NCBI GenBank assembly: GCA_023387135.1
Contig: JAEWIK010000162.1
Span: forward strand, 1 to 7,153
Length of the DNA: 7,153 nt
Source: Actinomycetes bacterium
Lineage (GTDB): Bacteria; Actinomycetota; Actinomycetes; Propionibacteriales; Propionibacteriaceae
Direction of reading: 5' to 3'
The notes beneath the pieces were generated by a model. That model saw only the letters and a list, made by a program, of their open reading frames with translations, did no database searches and was not told where the DNA came from. The first letter of the stretch is position 1. Each line of letters opens with the position of its first letter. This document shows, piece by piece, positions 1 to 5,769 of the stretch. A program made the position numbers and the translations under genes.

Positions 1-15
1 GGCCGGAACCCGGCC
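1..15 (-). other. Short GC hairpin downstream of the binding-protein gene
   Basis: GGCCGG, then AAC, then CCGGCC forms a perfect 6-bp stem with a 3-base loop, 12 bases beyond the TAG stop of the binding-protein gene. It could be part of a terminator or an intercistronic stem that favours the binding-protein message over following permease genes. No T-run is visible and the window edge cuts the context, so the role is open. Confidence 0.3.
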
Positions 16-27
16 ACCCGGCGGCTG

Positions 28-1293
28 CTAGCCCTTGGCGTCCTCCCAGGCGGACTGGAGTTCGCCCTGCATGGAGGACAGCACCTTCTTGAAATCGACC
101 TTTCCGGACACCAGTGGCTCCAGTGCCGCATTGAAGTCGGAGACCACCGCCGCCGAACCGGCGAAGTTCACCGGTGCCACCGCGTAGTCGGCGCTCGCGA
201 CGAAGGACGCGTAGTCCGGGTACTTCTTCGCGTAGCTCGCGGCGGCCGACTTCGTGGAAGGGATGACGCCGAAGGCGTCGGCGAAGGCGAGCTGCTGCTC
301 ATCGGTGGTGAGGTACTCCACCAGCGAGACTGCGGCGTCGCGGGTGTCGGAGCCGGCGGGGATGCCCCAGCAGTTCGTGAACGTGAAGGTCGACTTGCCG
401 CCCGGGCCTGCGGGCAACTCGTACGCCGCCCACTTCGTGTCGGGGAAGTCGCTGGCGATGCCCTTGATCCACGGGCCCTCGATCACCATGGCGGCCTTCC
501 CGGCTCCCAGCGCCTCGCCCGCCCAGCCGGCGTCGAGCTCTGCCGGGAACTTCAGGACGCCCTCGGAGTGGAGCTTCTCGACCTCCTGCAGGCCGGCGAG
601 GTTCTCGGGGGTGTCGGCCGTCGCGCCGTCGGGCCCGACGAGCTGGCCGCCCGCCTGGTTCATGAACACCCCGACGCGGGCGTACTCAAGACCGAACGAC
701 AGGCCGGTGACCGACCCCTTGGTCAGCTTCTTCGCCGCCGACTCCAGGCCTGCCCAGTCCTTGGGGACGTCGGCGTCGGTGAGACCCGCCTTCTTCCACA
801 GGTCGGTGTTGACGATCAGCCCGAGCGTGGAGAAGTCCTTCGGCGCGCAGTAGAAGGTGCCGTCGTGGGTGAAGGTGTCGATGAGGCCCTGGTAGTAGTC
901 GCCGGCGTTCTTCAGGTCGGCGGCGTACGGCTCGAGGTAGCGGTGCTTGGCGTAGGTCGAGAACTGGTCCCAGCTCATGTAGAAGAGGTCGGGCGGGTCG
1001 CCGCCCGCGAAGCCCTGGCTGAGCTGCTGGTTGAGGTCGCTCGCCACGACGACCTTCGCCTTGTTGCCGGTGCTGCCTGCCCAGGCGTCGACAGCCTTCT
1101 GCACGGCCTGGGTCTCGGCGTCGCCCGAGGTGCCGATCAGGATCGTCAGGTCGGCGGGCGCGGCGCTGCCGCCCGGACTCGCACCGTTGCCGGACGTGGG
1201 GCCGGCGCCCGGGTTGCCACCGCAACCGGCGAGGATGACGGTGGCCATGGCCGTCGCCAGCACCGCCAGACGTCTCGGAGTGGACATTGTCAT
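28..1293 (-). CDS. ABC transporter extracellular solute-binding lipoprotein (sugar family 1)
   Basis: This is the substrate-capturing lipoprotein of an ABC sugar importer, about 421 residues, held on the outer face of the membrane. The N-terminus has a short basic stretch (PRR), a hydrophobic core and the lipobox LAGC, with the lipidated cysteine at residue 24. A Gly/Ser/Pro/Ala-rich linker follows, then a fold typical of family 1 solute-binding proteins (MalE/UgpB-like): a GDPPDLFYM segment, a GLIVNTDLWKKAGL segment, an NQAGGQLVGPDG segment and an EGPW segment. The start is uncertain. ATG at 1293 overlaps the upstream repressor's stop as ATGA. ATG at 1287 lies about 10 bases from the GAGG of the upstream AGAGGAACC, against 4 bases for 1293. 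An open frame extends further upstream, but it lies inside the repressor gene and is not used. Substrate is not readable from sequence; a maltodextrin-like oligosaccharide is inferred from the divergent debranching enzyme. The partner permeases are not in the window. Confidence 0.9.
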   Translation of the reverse strand: MTMSTPRRLAVLATAMATVILAGCGGNPGAGPTSGNGASPGGSAAPADLTILIGTSGDAETQAVQKAVDAWAGSTGNKAKVVVASDLNQQLSQGFAGGDPPDLFYMSWDQFSTYAKHRYLEPYAADLKNAGDYYQGLIDTFTHDGTFYCAPKDFSTLGLIVNTDLWKKAGLTDADVPKDWAGLESAAKKLTKGSVTGLSFGLEYARVGVFMNQAGGQLVGPDGATADTPENLAGLQEVEKLHSEGVLKFPAELDAGWAGEALGAGKAAMVIEGPWIKGIASDFPDTKWAAYELPAGPGGKSTFTFTNCWGIPAGSDTRDAAVSLVEYLTTDEQQLAFADAFGVIPSTKSAAASYAKKYPDYASFVASADYAVAPVNFAGSAAVVSDFNAALEPLVSGKVDFKKVLSSMQGELQSAWEDAKG

Positions 1294-2390
1294 GGTTCCT
1301 CTCGTGTGCCTGCTCCCGGCTCGGGGAGCGTCTCGTCGACTGGTGCCAGGTGACTCGACCGGCGTACTACAAGTCGTGGGGTGATGAGGCGGTGCCGCTG
1401 CGCGGTCGCCTCGTGGGTGGGGAGAACGCGCCGGCCGGCGGTTCCCATGAGGATCTCGATCGCCGCTGCCGCGACCTCGTCGAGACGTTGGTCCACGCTG
1501 GACAGCCCGACAGCCTTCGACACCGCGGTGTTGTCGAAGCCGATGACGGGGAAGTGCGGTTGCCCTGCCTCCCTGACCGCCATCATCGCGCCGAGCGCGA
1601 GCGAGTCCGACGCGCACACCAGTGCGTCGAGACCCGGGCCTTCGGGCCTGGCGAACAGGGCCTCCACCGCCTGGCGGGCGTCGCGGACGCTCTCCTGGGA
1701 CGTGAAGCTCAGCGCGTCGAGGGTGGCGTCGTCGTAACCGAAGGCCGCCCGCAGGTCGGCCGCCCAGCCCTCCCAGCGCTCGCCGCCGACGAGATCGTCG
1801 AGCGGCCAGCCGAGGAAGCCGATGCGTTCCAGCCCGCGGTGGCGGAGGTGTGAGGTGGCGGCGGCGGTGCCGGCGCGCCCGTCCACGTCGACCCAGGCGA
1901 GCGACGGGTCGTCGACGTCGGCACCCCAGGGGCGTCCGAAGGCGACGAAGGGCAGGCCGTTGTCGACCAGCCAGGCGAAGCGCGGGTCGCGGTACCCGGT
2001 GCCGGTGAAGATGACGGCATCGACCTCGGCCCGGTCGCGCAGGCTGGCGTAGTGGGCTATCTCGTCGTCGAGGTCGCTCGCGGTGAACAGCGTGATCCGC
2101 ATGCCGCGGCCGTCGAGTTGCTCGGTGAGCGCGTGCAGGAAGCGGTCGTGGACGACCCCCGACATGCCGTCCCGCTCAGGATCGAGGCGGAAACCGATGG
2201 CCGAACTGGCCCGGGTGCGGAGCCTTCTCGCCGAGTCGTTGCGGACGAAGCCGAGTTCACGGATGGCGCCTTCGACCCGCTCGCGGGTCGCGCCCAGCAC
2301 GATGTCGGGGGAGTTGAGCACGTTGGAGACAGTCTGGCGGGACACCCCCGCGCGCTCGGCGACGTCGGCGATCGTCGGCAACCTTGCCAT
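1290..2390 (-). CDS. LacI-family transcriptional repressor
   Basis: A 366-residue LacI/GalR-family regulator. Residues 5-26 form the helix-turn-helix (TIADVAERAGVSRQTVSNVL), with the recognition helix at about 17-25. Residues 51-60 (NDSARRLRTR) form the hinge helix, with Leu57 in the place of the minor-groove-intercalating leucine. The rest is a periplasmic-binding-protein-like sensor domain, with the family signatures VDVDGRAGTAAATSHL (167-182), SDSLALG (261-267) and GFDN (284-287). The length is slightly above the usual 330-345, because of a non-conserved Pro/Glu-rich tail. The ATG at 2390 is preceded by AGGAGG with a 4-base gap, a strong ribosome site. The stop TGA overlaps the next gene's ATG. 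Two identical palindromes with a central CG lie just upstream, which suits hinge-leucine binding and suggests autoregulation plus control of the divergent glucosidase. The effector sugar is unknown. Confidence 0.95.
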   Translation of the reverse strand: MARLPTIADVAERAGVSRQTVSNVLNSPDIVLGATRERVEGAIRELGFVRNDSARRLRTRASSAIGFRLDPERDGMSGVVHDRFLHALTEQLDGRGMRITLFTASDLDDEIAHYASLRDRAEVDAVIFTGTGYRDPRFAWLVDNGLPFVAFGRPWGADVDDPSLAWVDVDGRAGTAAATSHLRHRGLERIGFLGWPLDDLVGGERWEGWAADLRAAFGYDDATLDALSFTSQESVRDARQAVEALFARPEGPGLDALVCASDSLALGAMMAVREAGQPHFPVIGFDNTAVSKAVGLSSVDQRLDEVAAAAIEILMGTAGRRVLPTHEATAQRHRLITPRLVVRRSSHLAPVDETLPEPGAGTREEP

Positions 2391-2426
2391 GCGTCCTCCT
2401 GGGTCTCAGGATCGTGGTACCCGATG

Positions 2427-2440
2427 TTTGATCGATCAAA
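2427..2440. promoter_or_regulatory. Operator O1 (probable LacI-family repressor site)
   Basis: A perfect 14-bp palindrome, TTTGATCGATCAAA, with the central CG step typical of LacI-family operators. It lies 37 bases from the repressor ATG. An identical copy follows 31 bp away, about three helical turns, so both sites face the same side of the helix. Assignment to the adjacent repressor is inferred from position and symmetry. Confidence 0.85.
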
Positions 2441-2441
2441 A

Positions 2442-2470
2442 CTCGTAGCCGCTGAGGTTTGATCGATCAA
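2442..2470 (-). promoter_or_regulatory. Predicted promoter of the repressor/binding-protein operon
   Basis: On the minus strand TTGATC (plus coordinates 2465-2470, in O2) is followed after exactly 17 bases by TACGAG (2442-2447). An alternative uses TTGATC in O1 (2434-2439) with a 17-base spacer to CACGAT (2411-2416), a poorer -10. In either case a repressor-bound palindrome would cover the -35 element. Weak -10 hexamers keep confidence low. Confidence 0.3.
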
Positions 2471-2471
2471 A
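2458..2471. promoter_or_regulatory. Operator O2 (probable LacI-family repressor site)
   Basis: The second exact copy of the TTTGATCGATCAAA palindrome. It includes TTGATC on both strands, so it can overlap the -35 region of the rightward glucosidase promoter and of a leftward repressor promoter. Repressor bound here would block polymerase directly. Confidence 0.85.
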
Positions 2472-2488
2472 TGGGTAAGTGTTAGGTT
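2459..2488 (+). promoter_or_regulatory. Predicted promoter of the glucosidase gene
   Basis: TTGATC (2459-2464, inside operator O2) is followed after 18 bases by TAGGTT (2483-2488), which fits TANNNT; read as TTAGGT at 2482-2487 the spacer is 17. Transcription would start near 2495, giving a leader of about 43 bases before the ATG at 2538. This is a prediction by eye; the -35 overlap with the palindrome makes repression easy to explain. Confidence 0.45.
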
Positions 2489-2537
2489 ACAACCCCGAGC
2501 GGGTGTGTCAACGGTTTCCTTCGAGAAGGTGGACGCG

Positions 2538-4433
2538 ATGGCTCAGTCCCTGCAGCCCCTGCTGCACGACAGGGTGGTGGCCCTTCGTGCGCCCGCCCAA
2601 CTGTGGTGCGGGCCCGACGGCTCGATCGGCGGAGCGGCGATCGACGGCCTCTACCTCGGTGACACGCGCTTCGTCAGGCGCTTCCGCGTCCGCATCGGCG
2701 GTTCGGAATCGGAGTTGATCGCCACCCTCACCGACGGCCCCTCGCGGGTGCGGTTCGTCTCGCTCCACAGGGGCCTGGACGACGCCGGAGCCGACCCCGA
2801 CGTGCGCTCGACCCTCGCCGTCGAGGTGCGCGGTGACGGGGTCGACTTCACCCTCGCGCTCGAGAGCAGGCTCGAGCAGGTGCTGGAGACGACGGTCCTG
2901 ATCGATCTCGTCACCGACCTCACGTCGATGGACCGCATGAAGCACGGCCTCGACGCCGAGTGGGACGTCCGCGGCGCCCACACCGAGGACGGCGCCCTGG
3001 CCTGGGGGGACGGCGACCTCGCCGCCAGGTTCGTGGCTGACGGCGCGGGCATCGCGCTCGACGCCGACGGTCAAGCCCGGGTCGAGTTGCCGCTCACGGT
3101 GGGGGCAGGCGGGAAGGCCGAGGCGCGCTGGTCGATCGAGCTCGCGGACGGCCTGGCCGTCGTCCATCCGCCGGTGGGCCCGGCGCCCTGGGCGCCGCCC
3201 GACCTCCAGCACGCCGATCCGCGGCTCGCCCAGTGGGTGCGGCGCGGGCTGGCCGACCTCGACGCGCTGCGGCTGGTCAGCGACAGGGCTCCGGAGGCGG
3301 AGTTCCTCGCGGCCGGTGCTCCCTGGTTCTTCACCCTCTTCGGCAGGGACGCGCTGTGGACAGCGCGTTTCCTCGTCCCGCTCGGGCCGCTGACCGCCGA
3401 ACTCACGCTGCGGACGCTCGCCGCCTATCGGGGCGGCGAGGTCGACGCAGGCTCCGCGCAGCAGCCGGGCAAGATCCTTCACGAGTTGCGGCGCTCCGCG
3501 ATCGGGGTCTGGGGGGAGGGCTTCCACCTGCCGCCGGTGTACTACGGCAGCATCGACTCCACCCCGCTGTGGATCTGCCTGCTCGCCGACGCCCGCGACG
3601 CCGGCCTGCCCGATCAGGCGGTGCGCGACCTGCTCCCCACGCTGGTGGGTGCCCTGGAGTGGATGCGCGGCTACGGCGACTCCGACGGCGACGGCCTGCT
3701 GGAGTACGTGGACGAGACCGGCGCAGGGCTGGCGAACCAGGGCTGGAAGGACAGCAGCGACTCGGTCCAGTGGCGCGACGGCAGCCTCGCCACGGCGCCG
3801 ATAGCCCTGTGCGAGGTGCAGGGGTACGCCTACGAGGCGGCAGTCAGGGGAGCGGCGTTGCTGGACTCCTTCGTCGGGCAGGGCGAGGGCGACAGGTGGC
3901 GGGAGTGGGCGGCCAGGCTGCGCCGGCGGTTCAACGAGTCGTTCTGGATCGACGATCCCGACGGCGGCTACCCGGCCATCGCGCTGGACGCTTCGAAGCG
4001 TCCCGTTGATTCGCTGACCAGCAACATCGGCCACCTGCTGGGCACCGGCATCATCGACGCCGCGCAGGAGGCGCTCGTCGCACGCCGCCTCGTGTCCCCC
4101 GAACTCGACTCCGGCTACGGCCTGCGCACGCTCTCGACGCGCGACGCCGGCTACTGGCCGCTCGCGTACCACGGCGGTTCGGTGTGGGCGCACGACACGG
4201 CGATAGCCGTCTTCGGGCTGGCCAGGGCGGGCTTCGCCGCCGAGGCTCGCGCGCTGGCCGAGGGGCTGCTGCGCGCGGCGGTGGCCTTCGACTACAGGAT
4301 CCCGGAACTGTATGCGGGAGACTCCGCGACGGCAGTCCCCGCCCCCGTGCCGTACCCGGCCGCCTGCAGGCCCCAGGCCTGGGCGGCCGCGGCCTCGGTC
4401 GCCGTGCTCAGCGCCCTGCCGACGACGTCCTGA
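2538..4433 (+). CDS. Glycogen-debranching-type glucosidase (amylo-alpha-1,6-glucosidase family)
   Basis: A cytoplasmic glycoside hydrolase of about 631 residues, without signal peptide. The N-terminal beta-rich glycogen-debranching domain (about residues 1-200, including GLYLGDTRFVRRF) is followed by an (alpha/alpha)6-barrel catalytic domain (about 240-625). Barrel signatures are WFFTLFGRDALWTA (from 263), PGKILHE (310-316), YYGSIDSTP (335-343), GWKDSSDS (402-409), CEVQGYAYEA (from 425) and PELYAG (589-594). Acidic residues in GWKDSSDS and Glu590 are the natural candidates for catalytic acid and base, but I infer this. There is no 4-alpha-glucanotransferase half, so it is not a bifunctional debranching enzyme. 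The expected role is removal of alpha-1,6-linked glucose from glycogen or imported branched maltodextrins; members of this family can have other glucoside substrates. ATG 2538 is chosen because AAGGTGG sits 5 bases upstream; GTG 2505 in the same frame has no good ribosome site. Confidence 0.88.
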   Translation: MAQSLQPLLHDRVVALRAPAQLWCGPDGSIGGAAIDGLYLGDTRFVRRFRVRIGGSESELIATLTDGPSRVRFVSLHRGLDDAGADPDVRSTLAVEVRGDGVDFTLALESRLEQVLETTVLIDLVTDLTSMDRMKHGLDAEWDVRGAHTEDGALAWGDGDLAARFVADGAGIALDADGQARVELPLTVGAGGKAEARWSIELADGLAVVHPPVGPAPWAPPDLQHADPRLAQWVRRGLADLDALRLVSDRAPEAEFLAAGAPWFFTLFGRDALWTARFLVPLGPLTAELTLRTLAAYRGGEVDAGSAQQPGKILHELRRSAIGVWGEGFHLPPVYYGSIDSTPLWICLLADARDAGLPDQAVRDLLPTLVGALEWMRGYGDSDGDGLLEYVDETGAGLANQGWKDSSDSVQWRDGSLATAPIALCEVQGYAYEAAVRGAALLDSFVGQGEGDRWREWAARLRRRFNESFWIDDPDGGYPAIALDASKRPVDSLTSNIGHLLGTGIIDAAQEALVARRLVSPELDSGYGLRTLSTRDAGYWPLAYHGGSVWAHDTAIAVFGLARAGFAAEARALAEGLLRAAVAFDYRIPELYAGDSATAVPAPVPYPAACRPQAWAAAASVAVLSALPTTS

Positions 4434-4434
4434 C

Positions 4435-4480
4435 GCCGGCCGGGCCTGGTCGCCCGGGCCTGGTCGCCCGGCCAGCCGGC
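4435..4480 (+). terminator. GC-rich hairpin after the glucosidase gene, possible terminator
   Basis: GCCGGC (4435-4440) can pair with GCCGGC (4475-4480), and CGGGC (4441-4445) with GCCCG (4466-4470), with a 4-base bulge on the right arm. The structure begins 1 base after the TGA. It lacks a T-tract, so an intrinsic terminator of the usual type is not shown; GC-rich stems without T-runs are common after actinobacterial genes. It may separate the glucosidase transcript from ftsY. Confidence 0.35.
4441..4468. repeat. Tandem 14-bp duplication in the spacer
   Basis: CGGGCCTGGTCGCC occurs twice in direct succession (4441-4454 and 4455-4468) in the 66-base gap between the glucosidase stop and the ftsY start. 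It is an exact duplication, probably from replication slippage. It forms the loop side of the hairpin described separately. Confidence 0.9.
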
Positions 4481-4486
4481 ACCCCG

Positions 4487-4492
4487 TACGAT
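4487..4492 (+). promoter_or_regulatory. -10 element of a probable leaderless ftsY promoter
   Basis: TACGAT matches TANNNT and is followed by 7 bases, then GTG at 4500. This places the expected transcription start on the G of the start codon. No clear -35 hexamer is seen, and no Shine-Dalgarno sequence precedes either candidate start, which supports a leaderless message. Confidence 0.5.
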
Positions 4493-4499
4493 GACGGCC

Positions 4500-5660
4500 G
4501 TGGACTGGATCTTCTGGGTGATCATGGCCGGGGTCGCCGCGGCGATCATCGTGGCCTCCGTCGTCGTCATCGTGAGCAACAGGCAGGCGGCGCTCAAGGC
4601 ACGGCAGGAGCGGCAGGAACTCACCGGCCCCGCCGAGCCGTCGCTCGACACCCCCGCGGCCCCCGCACCCGACGTCGTCGTGGGCGCCGAACCCGCCGTC
4701 GAGGCACCGGCCGCCCCGGCCCTCGACCTGCCCGAGGCGCCCGCCTCCCGCATGGCGAGGCTCAGGCGCAGGCTGTCGGCCAGCACCAACCCGTTCGCGC
4801 GCGGGCTGCTGGGCCTGCTCTCGGCCGACAGGCTCGACCAGAACACCTGGGACGACCTGGAGGAGACGCTCATCACGTCCGACCTCGGAGTCGGCCCGAC
4901 CACCGAACTGATAGCCGCCCTCCGCAAGGAACTCGCCATCGACGGCGTCTCGGACGCCACGAAGGCCAGGGACGTGTTGCGCACCGAACTCGTCAAGCTC
5001 GTCGACCCGTCGCTCGACCGGAGCCTCAACGTCACGGGCGGCGACGGGCGTCCGGGCGTCGTGCTCGTCGTCGGAGTCAACGGCACCGGCAAGACGACCA
5101 CCATCGGCAAGCTCGCCCGCGTGCTGGTCGCCGAGGGCAAATCCGTCCTGCTGGGCGCCGCTGACACCTTCCGCGCCGCGGCGGCCGACCAGTTGCAGAC
5201 CTGGGGCTCCAGGGTGGGCGTGGAGGTCGTCCGCGGCCCTGAGGGCGGCGATCCGGCCTCGGTGGCCTTCGACACCATCGACCGCGGCCTCGCCGAGGGC
5301 GTGGACGTCGTCGTCGTCGACACCGCGGGCAGGCTCCACACCAAGACCGGCCTGATGGACGAACTGGGCAAGATCAAGCGTGTCGTCGAGCGCAAGGCTC
5401 CAGTCACCGAGGTGCTGCTCGTCATCGACGCCACGACGGGCCAGAACGGGCTCATCCAGGCCCGGGTCTTCGCCGAGGTCGTGGACGTGACGGGCATCGT
5501 GCTGAGCAAGCTCGACGGCTCGGCCAAGGGCGGCATCATCGTCCAGGTGCAGCGCGAACTCGGCGTGCCGGTGAAGCTCATCGGCCTGGGGGAGGGCCCC
5601 GACGACCTCGCGCCGTTCGAACCCGAGGCGTTCGTCGACGCACTGCTCAGCGAGAGCTGA
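4500..5660 (+). CDS. ftsY: Signal recognition particle receptor FtsY
   Basis: The membrane-bound SRP receptor GTPase, which docks the SRP-ribosome complex at the Sec translocon. With the GTG start it has 386 residues. Residues 3-26 form one N-terminal membrane helix, as in other actinobacterial FtsY. A Pro/Ala/Glu-rich linker of about 55 residues replaces the long acidic A domain of E. coli. The N domain starts near residue 82. The G domain shows the P-loop GVNGTGKTT (192-200), the ADTFRAAAADQL insertion-box motif, DTAGR (274-278), SKLDG (336-340) and the closing GLGEGPDDLAPFEPEAFVDALL. Start choice: ATG at 4491 is in frame, 9 bases upstream, but overlaps the TACGAT -10 element and has no ribosome site, so GTG 4500 as a leaderless start is preferred. 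Identity is secure; the start is not. The neighbour ffh encodes its GTPase partner. Confidence 0.97.
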   Translation: MDWIFWVIMAGVAAAIIVASVVVIVSNRQAALKARQERQELTGPAEPSLDTPAAPAPDVVVGAEPAVEAPAAPALDLPEAPASRMARLRRRLSASTNPFARGLLGLLSADRLDQNTWDDLEETLITSDLGVGPTTELIAALRKELAIDGVSDATKARDVLRTELVKLVDPSLDRSLNVTGGDGRPGVVLVVGVNGTGKTTTIGKLARVLVAEGKSVLLGAADTFRAAAADQLQTWGSRVGVEVVRGPEGGDPASVAFDTIDRGLAEGVDVVVVDTAGRLHTKTGLMDELGKIKRVVERKAPVTEVLLVIDATTGQNGLIQARVFAEVVDVTGIVLSKLDGSAKGGIIVQVQRELGVPVKLIGLGEGPDDLAPFEPEAFVDALLSES

Positions 5661-5675
5661 CCGCCGAACAGCCGG

Positions 5676-5681
5676 TAAGCT
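5676..5681 (+). promoter_or_regulatory. Possible -10 element of an ffh promoter
   Basis: TAAGCT fits TANNNT, 15 bases after the ftsY stop. It would start transcription near 5688 and leave a leader of about 80 bases. There is no recognisable -35 at 17 bases upstream, so ffh may equally be read through from ftsY. Confidence 0.25.
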
Positions 5682-5700
5682 TGCGCGGTACCCGACACCA

Positions 5701-5721
5701 GGGGTCCCGCACGGCGACCCC
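5701..5721 (+). other. Hairpin in the ftsY-ffh spacer
   Basis: GGGGTC (5701-5706) pairs with GACCCC (5716-5721) around a 9-base loop. An alternative, exclusive pairing is ACCC (5690-5693) with GGGT (5702-5705). No T-run follows, so it is not a standard terminator. The hairpin ends 34 bases before the ffh ribosome site. Function is unknown and it may be chance in GC-rich DNA. Confidence 0.25.
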
Positions 5722-5769
5722 CGCCAGTGCCAGGGACGCGCGACTCCCGACCTGTGAGGACAGCAGACC

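Noticed and set aside
568..1353. A 261-codon plus-strand open frame opposite the binding-protein gene.
   Set aside because: It has no ribosome site or domain, and the minus strand shows a clear lipoprotein gene with lipobox.
1294..1617. Upstream extension of the binding-protein reading frame.
   Set aside because: It lies within the repressor gene, is Arg-rich and would bury the signal peptide about 107 residues into the protein.
2505..2537. GTG at 2505 as the glucosidase start.
   Set aside because: No ribosome site precedes it, while ATG 2538 has AAGGTGG at 5 bases and gives the usual N-terminus length.
2898..2911. GATCGATC-like sequence inside the glucosidase gene as a third operator.
   Set aside because: It matches only the GATCGAT core and lacks the TTT/AAA arms, so it is likely chance coding sequence.
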